Of a stretch of DNA of 64,000 nt, positions 11,901 to 23,623 are shown piece by piece. Within the stretch, counting starts at the first letter, position 1, and every line of letters begins with the position of its first letter. The notes beneath the pieces were generated by a model. The model saw only the letters and a program-made list of their open reading frames with translations. It was not told the origin of the DNA and ran no database searches. This DNA is from Labrus mixtus (lineage: Eukaryota > Chordata > Actinopteri > Labriformes > Labridae), in NCBI RefSeq assembly GCF_963584025.1, contig NC_083627.1, positions 5,167,493 through 5,231,492 of the forward strand, read 5' to 3'. The position numbers and the translations under genes are program-made.

Positions 11901-13801
11901 ACATTAATTTCATAAACACTGGAGTCCATCAGGTAACAACAGGAAGCTGAGAATGTATGAAAACGTCCATACATCCATTTTACAAACTAAGTGACATTAT
12001 ACTTTAAGAGCAGAACATGCTAATGCATTATTAAGTGTAATGGTGCAGTAGGTTGTGCAATGTGTGCTTCAGCACTGGCTTGAACAAGGGAAAGTGCATT
12101 ACACTAGTATGAAGCATCACGTGGGGTCACATAGAGGAAAGGGGAGGGTGGGGGGGGGGGTTACAGTCTGGCAGATCTTGCTCGGATGCTCTGGAGCCTT
12201 CGACCATATGGCAACAGTTTGAAAAGGTGATGGGCGGGGTGCGTCATTATGTTGGAAGCTTATCTGATGCACCACCTATCTTTGGATCATTTGTGTGAGG
12301 AGGGTAAGGAGACATATTCTCTGCTGCTCTCACTTCTCTCCGCAGGGCTTTTAGGTTTTCAGAAGCTGTGAGTTAAGATGCTCTCGACGGTTCCTCTGTG
12401 GAGTCACACGTTTTCACTGATGAAGCTGGTGTTCGCTCATTTTCAACACTTTTGCATAATGACAGGAAATGAATTCCTCCTCCGCTTAAATAAATAGATG
12501 CTCCATCAGTGTATTCTGCATTTCTTTACCCAAAACCATTTTTCGTCAGGGCTACGAGCCGACCATCCTGTACCCGAAGAGGCCAAACAAGCCTCTGTTC
12601 CAGGGGCTGACCACGCAGTGCCAGAAAATGGAGATCCCCTTCCTGACTGAGATGCCTGAGGTCTGTTGTTCATCAATAATGTAGGAGCGGTATTGACGGT
12701 GGTGAAAACAAATTACATCTGCATATTGTATTTATGACAGCTGTTATATTTCCAACCCTGAAAGCACGGTCTAACACATTATTAGATCTTTCACAGAGGC
12801 TTAAGTTTGTCTTGAGATAAAGCCTTCATTATCCCTGTGGGACAAATCTGGTTTTATTGTAACCTTTATTATTAATAACTTATGAGGAGGAATCTGGATC
12901 GGTGACTTCTCAGATGAATGAGTGTGTATAACCTTTTTGTTTTCAGGCTAAAATCATTGATGAGGCTTACAACCTGGTGATAGACGCCATCTTCGGCTTC
13001 AGCTTTAAGGGTGCCGTGCGAGAGCCTTTCGGTTCCATCCTGGACGTTTTGAAGAAGACGACGGTCCCCATAGCCAGCATCGACATCCCCTCAGGTCAGT
13101 CCTCACACCATGGAAGCATTTCCAATAAAATGTCGGTGAGTGTAAGTTTTCTAAATGTGTTTACCTAAGACTGCGAGCCTGATCGTCATGGCTACAACTG
13201 TCTACTACTACTACTTGTTTATTAACTCAGCAGAAGCTGAACCAGGATTGTCAGAATATGACCTTTCAGCATTTCGATGATTTTTTGTTTTGTTCACTTT
13301 GATGGGCTCAGTTTCTTTCAGATAAAACAAAACAGGCAGGGAACATTTGAGTTTTTCTCCGTGCAGAAAGAGAAGCACAGCATCCAACACGGCTGTTTAT
13401 TCTCACACCACGGCGGGCTACATTTTTTGGTGACACCCTCACTTAAACATCGTACGTGTAGAGTAAAGCAAAAGAAAGGTCAAAGTTCTGTCTTTAAATC
13501 AAACAAGTCAATGATGTCATGATTGTTGCAGACCAAAGTAGAACATGAAAACTTCCACTGGCTCGTGACTCCTTGTTTGTTTTTTTTTGTTTTTTTTAAA
13601 GGCTGGGACGTGGAGCAGGGCAGTGCAGACGGACTGCAGCCCGACATGCTCATCTCTCTGACGGCTCCCAAGAAGTCCGCCTCCTTGTTCAGAGGACGAT
13701 ATCACTTCCTGGGAGGACGCTTTGTGCCTCCTGGACTAGAGAGGAAGTACCAGCTCAACCTGCCTCAGTACCCCGGCACAGACTGCGTGTTACGACTGTA
13801 G
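8779..13801 (+). CDS. naxe: NAD(P)H-hydrate epimerase (ApoA-I-binding protein)
   Basis: Epimerises the R and S forms of hydrated NAD(P)H so that NAXD can repair the S form; mitochondrial and cytosolic. Coding exons: 8779-8951, 9035-9143, 10902-11012, 12550-12660, 12947-13094, 13602-13801. The N-terminus MLSVRALFGIGFLV is basic/hydrophobic without acids, as expected of a mitochondrial presequence. The YjeF_N domain runs from KYLGQEEAQHIDEELF through LMELAGLSCA, the nucleotide-binding loop CGPGNNGGDGLVCARHL, YPKRPNKPLF, VIDAIFGFSFKG and IASIDIPSGWDVE to SLTAPKKSA. It ends at NLPQYPGTDCVLRL, nearly collinear with human NAXE. The start was chosen because the upstream sequence is an acceptor site 18 bp before the ATG and the protein then matches the mammalian N-terminus in length. 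Converges with scn1b. Confidence 0.96.
9035..9143 (+). CDS. naxe: naxe coding exon 2
   Basis: 109 nt between ...ccacag and gtcaga. Encodes QEEAQHIDEELFSEYGF to GLSCATAVTK. Confidence 0.95.
10055..10165 (+). repeat. Dispersed host repeat, 5' part (interrupted)
   Basis: Starts AGGGTTGGAAATTAG and ends ACAAACCCTG. Matches the reverse complement of 18660-18762. It is split by the MITE at 10165-10602; the host sequence resumes at 10603 with TTAACTGAATC. Confidence 0.6.
10165..10602. mobile_element. TTAA-flanked MITE (piggyBac-like)
   Basis: Flanked by TTAA on both sides (10161-10164, 10603-10606). Terminal inverted repeats AGGCTTCATATGTGATTTTT and, reversed, AGGCTTTCTATGTGATTTTT. No ORF of note, so non-autonomous. 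TTAA target duplication is the piggyBac superfamily hallmark; assignment rests on that alone. Confidence 0.7.
10902..11012 (+). CDS. naxe: naxe coding exon 3
   Basis: 111 nt. Encodes AYPVTSLVKAK and the glycine-rich loop GPGNNGGDG, ending HLKLF. Confidence 0.96.
11120..11880 (-). mobile_element. Truncated LINE, minus strand, in naxe intron
   Basis: The plus strand begins with the tail ACTTTATTTATATAGCACCT and continues A-rich. On the minus strand, around 11800, it reads DSLNSFKSLLKTYFYRLAF then stop, a non-LTR retrotransposon C-terminus. Boundaries are approximate. Confidence 0.5.
12146..12162 (+). repeat. G-rich tract in naxe intron
   Basis: GGGTGGGGGGGGGG in otherwise mixed sequence. Confidence 0.7.
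12550..12660 (+). CDS. naxe: naxe coding exon 4
   Basis: 111 nt. Encodes GYEPTILYPKRPNKPLF to EIPFLTEMPE. Confidence 0.95.
12947..13094 (+). CDS. naxe: naxe coding exon 5
   Basis: 148 nt. Encodes AKIIDEAYNLVIDAIFGF to IASIDIPS, ending one base into a Gly codon. Confidence 0.95.
13602..13801 (+). CDS. naxe: naxe coding exon 6 and stop
   Basis: Acceptor after a T-rich tract. Encodes GWDVEQGSADGLQPDML to DCVLRL, stop TAG at 13799-13801. Confidence 0.95.
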
Positions 13802-13829
13802 ACGATGTAGAGGTTTCACTGATTGTCTT

Positions 13830-14220
13830 TAAAGGAAGAGTTCATGTTGTGGAAAACAATTCCCCTTTTTTTTATTCAGGAGACAGAAGAGAAGGTCAAT
13901 ACCACTCTCATCTATGTGAATTTCCTAATTGGAGTCTAGCGGCGGTTAGCCTAGCTTAGCATTGACACTGGAAACAGATGGAAACACTTACTACAGATTA
14001 CATGAAGCTCTTTGGTTTTATCCATACTCAAAAATTGTACATCTTACTGGGAGTTTTGCACTTTAGCTGTTTCTTGGAAAAATATGGACATGAAAATTTC
14101 TCAAGTGCTTAGTCATTACTGCGAGGCTACCCGTTACGCTGCCATCATCCTTTACATAAACTTACTGCCTGTTTCCACTGAGTCCGCTTTAGCTACTTTT
14201 TGTCAATGCTAATGTAACAT
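13830..14220. repeat. Dispersed fish repeat in naxe 3' region
   Basis: Begins TTAAAGGAAGAGTTCA just after the naxe stop and includes the GGTTAGCCTAGCTTAGCATTG / GACTGGAAACAG-type block, shared with about 44140-44190. Left end fits a TTAA-target MITE; right end not determined. Confidence 0.4.
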
Positions 14221-14253
14221 GTTATACAGAATACACTTACACCATGTTTCTCT

Positions 14254-14756
14254 AACACTAATATGTGTCCCTAGTCCATCTACAAACCCCCCAGTTATGA
14301 GAAAAGTCAATCCTCTCCGTCTTCTGCCTGCTCCACTTTTCAGAAAATGTGTGCTCAAACAAGCCGTTTGGAGATTTCCCCTTCATGACATCACAAAGGG
14401 CAGTAGCCCCTCCCCCAGGTGGGTGACACTCCCACAGCTAGGTGTTTGTTCTGCCCTCTGAGTCTGCCTTCTCACCGTAAACAATAGGGCATGGAGCGAG
14501 AAAGCCCGAGCCGACCCAAGCCCGAGCCGACCCAAGCCCTTCTAGGGAGGGGGGCGTGGTCAAACACAGCTCATTTACATATTTAAAGGTACAGACACAG
14601 AAACAGCCTGTTCTGAGCAGGGCTGAAATAGAGGGGTTTATAGGCATGATCAAATACAGGATCAGAGTGGATTTAGAACAAGAAACTTCACAAACATGTT
14701 TTGTGGAGCTCTTAGACTTATTTAAACTTCCTGAAAAAGAGGGTAATATGTCACCT
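14254..14756. mobile_element. MITE, TTAA right end
   Basis: Right terminus GGTAATATGTCACC abuts TTAA at 14757-14760 and resembles the termini at 59590-60124. Internal CTACAGACACAGAAACAGCCTG-type sequence recurs near 39500. Left end uncertain. Confidence 0.45.
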
Positions 14757-14827
14757 TTAAAGATATTGATTGGTTACGATTGAGTGTACGACGGTCAATG
14801 AGATACTAAGGCTGTGTTGTAAAATAT

Positions 14828-14833
14828 AATAAA
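14828..14833 (+). terminator. Candidate naxe polyadenylation signal
   Basis: AATAAA about 1.03 kb after the naxe stop, 134 bp from the opposing signal assigned to scn1b. Confidence 0.5.
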
Positions 14834-14966
14834 GAAAAAAAAGATAACTGGAAATGTTTCCCTCATGTCATTTGTTTTCTGTACCTTTCTAAAATACTTC
14901 CAGAAAACTTTGGACGTTGACTTCAGAATCAAGAAAAGACTTCTCGGTGATGTGATTTTTCAGTTT

Positions 14967-14972
14967 TTTATT
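14967..14972 (-). terminator. Candidate scn1b polyadenylation signal
   Basis: AATAAA on the minus strand (TTTATT on plus), giving a 3'UTR of about 1.65 kb below the scn1b stop at 16615. Confidence 0.45.
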
Positions 14973-16614
14973 GGGACATCTTAAGATTTTGATTGAATGT
15001 ACAACTCAACTAGTAACTGGAAAGACAGTCTATCATTGTCCATTACATTCTATTTTAGAAATACCGTTACCATACATGTTGTGTGTCGCATCATTTTTTA
15101 CACTAGGTGATGTTGATGTCGTAAAAAGCTTTCTTTGATATTCAGCCTCATGTACAACCGACCCCCCTCCCCCCCCCCCATAGTACCAAGTATGTTATAT
15201 ATAAATGTGTGACTACATATACTTAAAGAAATACTGTATGTACAGTATATGCTTTCGACAGTGTGGCTCATAATGCATAATGATTCCTCATGTAAGTGCA
15301 GAACATGCTTTTTGCGCTGATTACTATATACAGTGCTGGTACCATGCTCTCTTTGTATGTCATATCCATTGAGTGATCTATGTGGAGGAAAAGGTAAAAT
15401 AGAGACTCGAGATGCAGCGGAGTTTTCCCCCTGAAGTTGTCTTCATGCAGGCCAGAGGATGGAAGGATGTTTTCAGAGCACAGACGAAGCCTGAAGAGGA
15501 CAACAGGGATTATGAGGTCACATTATCGCATGATTATTATTTATAGAAAAAAACAGGTCACCAATAAACACTTTAACCTCAAAATTAAGATTTTAAGAAG
15601 AGTTTGCTTAAATGTAGAATATAACAGTTCAGCAAAAAATCCTCCAGTGATGAAGCGGAGACTGTCTAGCTTTTGTATGCTGAGAGATGCTGAGTCAGTT
15701 AATCATCCTATTGGAGGAGGAGGAGGAGTTGCTGGTGTGCTGTACTGTACAGAAAACAAGACTGGCTGTTCTTGCAATGCATAGTTTAAAGCATTTATCT
15801 CAGGATATTTAGTGAATCATTTTGCTATCACATTCTAAAAATGTTCCATTTCTCTTGACGATTTGGTAAATTGATCCTATTACCTCTCGAATAAAAACTT
15901 TTTCCAGAGGAAGCTGAGTGATCACGAGTAATTTCCATTTTTCTTTTCTCAAGATCTTGAATTATTTATGTCCTTATCCTGTGATAATCGAATATTCTTA
16001 ATTTCCTTTTATATCACTGTAGCACTGGGTGGGTGGGATCATCCTAAGGAACATCAGTGCGTCATCGATTCCCTAATTTTGCCCCCCTCAAAAAACCTGA
16101 ACCTCAAAGTGATGAAAAACTTTCAAACGGTCCAAATTCATAATTCAGTCGTACAAAGTGCTCAGTCTTTCACATGATACAGCAACCTCTGTCCAACCCG
16201 TTTAGTGTGTTGAACAATTTATGATTTTGCCTGGCACTGAGTTTGACATGTTGTGTCTCTTTTGTATTATCTAAACATAAACGTAGACATTCATATCGTC
16301 TGCATATCAAATATCAAAAATCATCATATCAAAAACAATCATTACATCAAAAATTCCTCAATGTGAGTACAGTCTGATTACTATCAACGACAGTTGAATG
16401 GGAACGTTTGGACCTTGACAGTTTTTTGATAATCAGGACTTCTCTCAACAAGAACCCCAAGTTGCTGTAGGAGCTCAAGTCCAAATTTGTCAACAAGGAA
16501 CTCAGCAGATATCTACATTTCACTTCTTTAGTGTTTTGATAATGACACATGTTTTTATTGATCTCATGATGATGCTAACATTCATTTTCACTCCAAGAGG
16601 ACAGCTTACCTGTG

Positions 16615-16684
16615 CTATTCTCCGACCTGCACCCCCGCCATGTTGTCTTTACTTTCCGAGGCTATGGCTAAATATTCAGCATTT
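16615..16684 (-). CDS. scn1b: scn1b exon 5 (cytoplasmic tail)
   Basis: 70 nt. Too short for a usual ORF scan. After ...tttctag encodes NAEYLAIASESKDNMAGVQVGE then TAG, matching the beta-1 C-terminus ending VQVAE. Confidence 0.92.
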
Positions 16685-19600
16685 CTAGAAAAAAAGACAA
16701 AAGAAACAAACCCTCAGTGGTTATCAGAACTTTTTACCTCACTAAGATGAAATTGGTGAAAAAATGCTCTAATAAAAAAAAAAGAAACATCACAGCTATG
16801 GTTGTATAACAGGTTCTTGTTTCTTTTTTGACTTACAGTAAGGAGGTTTTGGTTTTGGGTTTGGTTTTTACTAAGGAGGAGGATGACGGGATGGGAAGGA
16901 CAAGACGGAAACATGAAAGTAGACACAAGGAGCGTGAGACATGACACAAAGAGAGACAGTGAAATCACAGACGGACACATCGACGATCTTCAAAATAAGT
17001 CGGTAAGAGGACAGGTAAAGGAGACGAGAAATAAAAAACAAGGAGAGGGGGTATAACTCCTAAATAAAGTTTAAAAAGTATGTGTGTGACTTCAGCAGTA
17101 GAGCATGAATAAAATATGGCACTATTCATGGCGAAATACACACTTTAAAAGCATTTATTTCACACCATGTTTTTTTCTTTTTGGAAACATGAGATGGCAG
17201 GGGAGTTCGTTTTCCAAGTACAGACCCAGTCAAACCAGCATATTCTAGACGAGTGAGAATGTTTGCAGGTAACCTTGGTAACGTAGTGAACCAAGCTGTT
17301 CCACCAAGCGGTCCGGTTCAGTTCGATATGGTCGCAAATTATTGAAGTTTCCAATGTCAAAAATTGGGAATGGTACCAAAACAACCGATCTGTACCCTCC
17401 TACTTTTTTGTACCCTTCTGTTGGGGTGCCAAGCGTACCGATCCGGCCTTATAGGGTGAAGCTGGACACACTGCAGTCGGTTGATTTGACCACATAATCG
17501 TTGTCCATTGTTGCCCGTTGTGTACTTTGTCGCTATCTTCTTCTTTGTTGAATTTAATAGGGGGCTTCACTGTCCGGCTTAGACACCACCTACGAAGTAA
17601 GGCCACGGTTGACGGTGGAAACGCAAGCAACATCACGGTTTATCGTACCAAACTGTACTGAACCAAACAGGACCGCCTGGTGGAAATGGGGCTTTAGTGT
17701 ACTACTGTAGCTGCCAAGCTAACTGCTAACAAGCCAGCCAGCAGAAAAAATGCTAATGCTAGGAGTCACAATCTCAAATCACACCTTCTGCTTGTTTTGT
17801 CCCTGTTTTGTTTTTTTTTGTCCTTCACTGAAGAGTTAGCGAAGAGCTCTCTCCCATAAGGCTGTTTCACTTCAGTCCAGCTCATTGTGGGTTTGCTCGT
17901 TCAGGTATGACTGGTATGAGGCTGTGGCACTCCTGCATACCTTACCTACCTTAGATCAGGTTGTTTATCTCTGACAGCCTTTTGCAGGACAGTTTATGTT
18001 CAGGTCTTGCTGCTTGACACCTCCTGATTCTCTCCTGGGTTTTTTATAAAAGTGGACTTTGATTGTAGAGGATATCATGCTGTGTCTGCATGTCGATATT
18101 TATGTTCTGGCATTGACAGCAAAGATCAGAAGGAGCTGCATGCAGAGCAGTTTTTGTTGTTCTGCAGCATTATTGCACATTTTCAAATGTAGGACCCCAA
18201 AAATAGAGTCGTGGAAATGCAATCTTCTGTTTTGCAAGAACAATTCCTTCCATTCATTCAGATTTCAGTGCAGGATTTGTGCTCTGAATATGGACACAAC
18301 AGCTGAGGCGTCGACACTTTAAATGCAGCACTCATTCTTCACACAAATCTTATCTTTCTGACTTCCGCGTGTAAAAGAACCCGGATCTTCCGCGTGAATG
18401 GACCCATAGAGCATGCGCACCTGGAGACGCAGTTCTGTGGCTAAAACATGGCAAAACATATCTCTGAATTTGGCTTTAATTGCATTTTAACTAGTTTTAG
18501 GAACTAAGTGTTCGTATTGGGAAGTTAAAGTACCAAAAAATTTATCAACTGATTTATAGACCTCTGCTACATGGTTGGAAATGAGCTTTTTCGCCTACTT
18601 GCCACTGTGACTAGTGGACTCAAGAACCTGCCAGTCACACATCCTTTTCAAGATTCAGTTAACAGGGTTTGTTGTCTCAAATCCCTCTATCCCCTATTTC
18701 ATTCACCCGCCACCATGGCCGGTAGGTTGAGTAAATTCACTAATTTCCAACCCTGCTCTGCTAGCTCCCACTGCTAGCTTATGGGACACTGTCTTTTTTG
18801 GGTCCAATGGCATCACCTGACGCTGCAATACCAGGTTCAGCCACCGTGTAAAATTGGATTCATTGTCTGTGCACTTCGCAATGATGACTTCCTTCAGCTT
18901 TGACCATGGATGTAAACAGTACTGTCAAGCGTTGCAAGCCAGGTTTGATTAATTCCAATAAGAAGTTGCTCTACGGCATGCATAAACTTACCAACCCTGC
19001 AAGTTTTGATTTGAGCTTGACCGCTTATTGTCGGTCAAGGTTGCTGAAAGGTTTTCATCAGTCACAGAAAATTCTTTCTCATCCATGTAAAACATCGCTG
19101 CAATCCTTCAACATCGCCCCGGGGAGTTGAAGGTTCCCTCATGCCTTGAGCACTACGAGCATGCAGATGGATTCAATGAAAGACTTACGCTGCTTCTCGT
19201 AATGCTTCTTCCCCAGCTGCTGCGATCTTCCGGTAACAGTATATCATCTCTATGAGGAGCCAGACCTGAAGGCCAATGATGGTCACGTACATCATGACCT
19301 CAGACACGATGGAGGCCGTTCCTCTGGTGGCTGCAAACACGACATGGAGAAATTAATCAGGGACGCCTGCTGTTAGCTCAGTCTCATTTCCTGCCCTCTC
19401 ATCCCCTGGTGACAGGGTGAGATCACTAGATTACCGACTAGTGAGTGTACGTTATACTGCCTTTTTTTATGGAAGGTTGTAGAAGATTGTAAACCTGTTT
19501 TATAACATATGCTGACTCTTTGGACATGGTGTCTTCTAATACACAAGTAGTACGCAAATAAATCAGGCAAGCTTTTCATGGCCATTCATGTTGATGGATG

Positions 19601-20771
19601 TCTCTTATGGTGCAGAGAGGAGGATGGGATCTAGAGTTGATTTATTACTTCAGCTTTAATGTAGAGTCACTTTAATAAGGTGTAAGAGTGTGACTATATA
19701 AAAACAGAAATCTGTATTGAAATCATGTTTCTTGGGGCTGTAGGGGTTGTGCAATAGCTTCATGTTGTTCTTATTTTTTTATATCTCTTCATTGCTATGT
19801 ATTATGTTGAATGTGGGTAATTTGAGGTTATAATTTTCTTAAACTGCTCTTATCACATGTTGTTTTTGACTTAATTCTACTGTAGAAACAGCTAACTATG
19901 TAAAGCATTAGGCCTAGTCCACCATAGGCGGGTAGGCTTTTCTGTGTGTTTATAATTATATAATGTGAAAAAATATGTGTGCAATAACCTCAGGTGCAAT
20001 AAGAGATGTAGAAAGTAGAGACAAGAAAACATATTTATATTTTCATTTCATTGTACAGTGTTCCCCTTTGTTATTTTTTTTTGGTATTAAATCTTTGCTT
20101 TATTACAGTGTATAGCTTCTGTACAGTTTATTTTAATTTACTTAGCTGTTACTACAACTTTTAAAAAAAAAATTAATTTGCACTTTTCTCCTCTTTTTTT
20201 CTTATGAAGTTATTCTATTTTATATATAATTTTAACTTTTTTGTAGAAGCTGACTCAGGGAGAAACGCACAATTTTCCACAAAATTACAATGTACCTGTA
20301 CTGTCCTGTACCTGTGCAAATGGCAATAAACATCTATTCTATTCTATTCTTTTGGAAAACTCCTTCCAGGGTGAAATGTTCAGAAACCCAATTTAAATGT
20401 TTTCGTTTACATGAGATTAGTGCGATAGCAGACGTAACTAAACTAGAGCTCCCACTATGTTGACGGGCAGAAGAGCCTGAATGGACAACTTTGAAAATGA
20501 AATGGTCATTTCAGAGGAATGGCGAGGAACATTTCAGCATGTCAAGGAAATCCGTTTTTTGACTTGGCATGCTCATGACGGCCGTAACTTGCGTTTTTCA
20601 TGTGGACGAAGATGTTTTTTGAGAACATAGCGTGTGTGGACGGGATTATTTTATGAAACGGAGGAGGAAAATCTCCGCTTAAAAAAAAAAAAACCTGCTT
20701 ATGTGTGGACTAGGCCAGATCACACTGGTCACTCACTGAGTGTGGGGAGGAAATCGTCTCAGTGCAGTGTC

Positions 20772-20805
<34 letters not shown>

Positions 20806-23623
20806 CGGATTGGCCCTGATATGGTGTGTTAGGCCTATATATCCCCTAGAGTTGCAGCGACTCGTTGTCTCACCATCAGAGATCGTGAGTGGTTCTCTCT
20901 CTGTTACTTGTGTCTTTTAGAAGTGTGCGATTCTGCATGAGCACCACTTGACTTGCTTACTATTTCCAGCAGTTCTACAAGTGTAGTTTATTGGTGCTGG
21001 GAATTTCTGACCTAGCCTATTTGTTTCTTTGTAGGCAGCTGTAGTTTGGTTTCTCTTAAGCGACAACCTCCGGTGTTGAAAAATGAAGCCAATGTGGAAG
21101 TGCAAAACCCTGCAGGTTGTGGAGGGTCCCGCTTGAGGCTGACACCAAGAGCCCCGGGAAATCACATAGACATCACATTCAAAAAAGCCAGTTCTGACAG
21201 CAGAAATGAACATGTTTACAGCCTGGTCTGATTAGTCATTGTCCTCACTGGACTGGAACTACACTGTAATGCACTATGGACGATGTGTGTTATCCATAGT
21301 TGGGCGCATAGCTGACCCGACTGATAGGTAGGCCTAGTGTAACGGTTTGTCAGGAGGCTTAAAACCCGCCTCAGCTCCAGCTCTCAGTCTGTCGTTAGGT
21401 TGACTGAAAGTTAGACTGAGACAGGATTTCCAACATGGCGGCTGCTGCCGATGAGCCTCCAGAGCCCCCCTGCAGGAACAGATGGGTGACGTCACTCAGG
21501 CTTTGTCCTTCATATTGTATCGCATCAAGTGGGTGTGCAAAGGGATCTGTTTGGAAAATTGCCCTTTGCTTCACTTATTATGGTCTGGAAACTTTACATT
21601 CTTAATCAGTTTCGATGTATTTGATAGCTAACAGACTGAAAAAAGTGTAAACACTGACACAACTATAATTGATCCAATCCCTTAAGGAGGCTTTTTCAAA
21701 CCTGATGAAATATGAGTTCTCTTTGCACTAATGGTCATAATAATATAATATTAAAGTCCACAACCATTAAATTCTTAGTCAGACCTCCATAATTAGAAAG
21801 TCTGATGACCTCACCATGCAAGATGGACAGATTTTTCAATGTATTGTAACTAACTTTTCCCAGCCGTATTCCTAAATCCTGAAATGATTCTTCAATCATC
21901 ATTTCACAAACGTTATAAAGCAGTCCAGTTGCTGCCATCATACCTTTAGCCACCACGGTGAGGTGCACCACCTTGTTGATGACGGTGTTGTACTCGTAGA
22001 ACTCGTAGAAGAGGATGCGGTTTAAGAAGCATTGGTAGGTTCCCGAGTCGTTGAAGGTGACGTTGAGCAGGTATATAGACGCATCCTGGATGTCGTTGCT
22101 TCTCTTACTTCCGTTCCAATCTACGCGGTCAATGAAGTGGTCGTGTTCGATGGTGGGGCCGTCTTCGTTGTAGGTGTAGATCTTGTAAACACAGAGGAAT
22201 CGAGGTTAATCAGTGCGCTGATACATTCACACCGCACACAAACCATGTTTAACCATTCTGTCAGACTTAATCTGCAGCAATCATCATGGTTTAGTACTTT
22301 TGCAAATGAGGTTACTAGAGTGTTCTTTGGAGGATTTCACGACCCACAAATAAAATTTCAAGTGATCGAAGAGCTGGATTGAAATGAAAGAAACACACGT
22401 GAATTTAAGTATTAACTTTCTGTATGTTTTCATTTTTTATTGAATGATCTTCTTCAATTTAAAATCTGTGATTTTTGTTCAAAAAATGTAAATTCAAAAT
22501 CTAGAAATTTTGGGCTAGAGTCGCTGGGGATTGGTGGAAATGGGTACGAATGGTAATAAACATCTGCAGAAGTGTCAGACATTCACGTGACAAAATACAA
22601 TCTGCTCTGTTTTTCTGAATTTACGTCGTATCGGTCTAGACGACACAATCCTCAAGGTTTGTATCTTGTTTTGAACTTAGTCAGGTCACACACGGAGGGC
22701 TGTAGCACAACAACTTGAAGTCTTCCCATGACAGGATTTCTCATAAGACCCCTCCCTTCTTCCCTGCACTATTTGTTCGTGTATCTCTTGGCCCGTCTCA
22801 CAAAAAGGCCCCTTCATCCTCAGCTCCCTCCCCAGTCGTACTTCCCCCTCACATCTGGCATTTGATTTTTATAAAGCTACACTGAAACGTCTTGAAGCTT
22901 CGTGATTGCAAAATCCACTCCAGGCAATTTCTAGAGGATCCGGAACAAAGGCCAGCACAGATGGACTGTGTCATCCCGGGAGCCTTAATGTTCTCTGCGG
23001 TGTTAAATATCACAATCAATTCCAACTCAACCTCACGATGGCCTCCGTATCGGCCGCCATGATGTTATCGAGGGCGGAAGTGTGTTTATGTGAGTGAGTG
23101 TGAGCGAGAGATGGATGTTAGTTTGGCTGTGCTCCTTTACAGCATGCATATCTAAATAGTCGGTGTCTTGAGGAATGCAGCCTGAGATAAGTTGATCTTA
23201 AGGATGCTTTCAAAGACCTTCCCGTGCTCCACAATGTGCTGCATCAGAAACACTTCCTGCTGGCACCACACTAAAAAACTCTCCAGGGACTGTATACTCA
23301 CATGAACAAAGTCGGCCTCTCCTTTGGCCCTGAAGTACCACTCGACTGTGGCGGCTCCATCCACCTCACTCCTCCTCTTGCAGGAGATGCAGCCCAGCTT
23401 GAAGCCCTTTCCTGCTACGGCCTCCGTGTCAGAGTCCACTTCTGCACACGCCCCGTCACACTGGTACACTGTTTACAACCCAAGAGAGACAATCGTTACT
23501 ATCTGTTTACATAATGTACAGCAGCAGATTATGAAGGGCTGCACACAATAAGCTCAACTCACCGAACAGGCTGCAGAGAAGGGAGAGGAGCAGGAGGTGT
23601 GCTGTTCCTGCTGCTGCTGCCAT
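16615..23623 (-). CDS. scn1b: Voltage-gated sodium channel beta-1-type subunit
   Basis: Single-pass Ig-domain auxiliary subunit that modulates gating and surface expression of neuronal and muscle sodium channels and acts in cell adhesion. Exons (minus strand): 23563-23623, 23302-23468, 21944-22181, 19189-19330, 16615-16684; 678 nt, 225 residues. Exon 2 (167 nt) and the transmembrane exon (142 nt) have the lengths I recall for human SCN1B. Residues 1-20 form a signal peptide (LLLLSLLCSLF). The V-type Ig domain has the pattern CEV-like start, C47ISC50 and Y125QC127. Sequons occur at N99, N116 and N120. Transmembrane helix about 167-188 (VMMYVTIIGLQVWLLIEMIY). The cytoplasmic tail AEYLAIASESKDN keeps the tyrosine motif of beta-1. 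Closer to SCN1B than SCN3B by the tail and the VVHLTVV strand. Which teleost copy (a or b) cannot be told. Confidence 0.94.
17283..17698. mobile_element. MITE with GGTCCGGTTCAGTTC inverted ends
   Basis: Left CCACCAAGCGGTCCGGTTCA and right, reversed, CCACCAGGCGGTCCTGTTT-type ends, each followed by a GTACCAAA/GGTACG-like block. Lies in scn1b intron 4. Matches a common teleost hAT-like MITE pattern; target duplication not resolved. Confidence 0.5.
18572..18762 (-). repeat. Dispersed host repeat, uninterrupted copy
   Basis: Ends in inverted GGTTGGAAAT / ATTTCCAACCC. The reverse complement contains ACAAACCCTGTTAACTGAATC intact, the site that carries a MITE at 10165. Confidence 0.6.
19189..19330 (-). 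CDS. scn1b: scn1b exon 4 (transmembrane)
   Basis: 142 nt. TRGTASIVSEVMMYVTIIG to MIYCYRKIAAAGEEALREA. Confidence 0.95.
19905..20716. repeat. Possible TIR element plus LINE tail
   Basis: Left AGGCCTAGTCCACC and right GTGTGGACTAGGCC are inverted. Inside, 20300-20345 ends ATGGCAATAAACATC followed by TATTCTATTC repeats, a typical LINE tail. Element boundaries are tentative. Confidence 0.35.
20771..20803 (+). repeat. (GT)n microsatellite
   Basis: About 16 GT units. Confidence 0.9.
21944..22181 (-). CDS. scn1b: scn1b exon 3 (Ig domain C-half)
   Basis: 238 nt. IYTYNEDGPTIEHDHFIDR, VDWNGSKRSNDIQDASI, NDSGTYQC to VVHLTVVAK, ending one base into the next codon. Confidence 0.95.
23302..23468 (-). CDS. 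scn1b: scn1b exon 2 (Ig domain N-half)
   Basis: 167 nt. VYQCDGACAEVDSDTEAV to EWYFRAKGEADFVH. The nearer acceptor (…TACCAG) would give an immediate stop, so the outer acceptor is used. Confidence 0.93.
23563..23623 (-). CDS. scn1b: scn1b exon 1 (signal peptide)
   Basis: 61 nt; ATG at 23623-23621, donor after 23563. MAAAAGTAHLLLLSLLCSLF plus one base. Confidence 0.9.

Noticed and set aside
23462..23464. Inner acceptor (TACCAG) for scn1b exon 2
   Set aside because: Would give a stop directly after the junction; the outer acceptor gives a 167-nt exon as in human.
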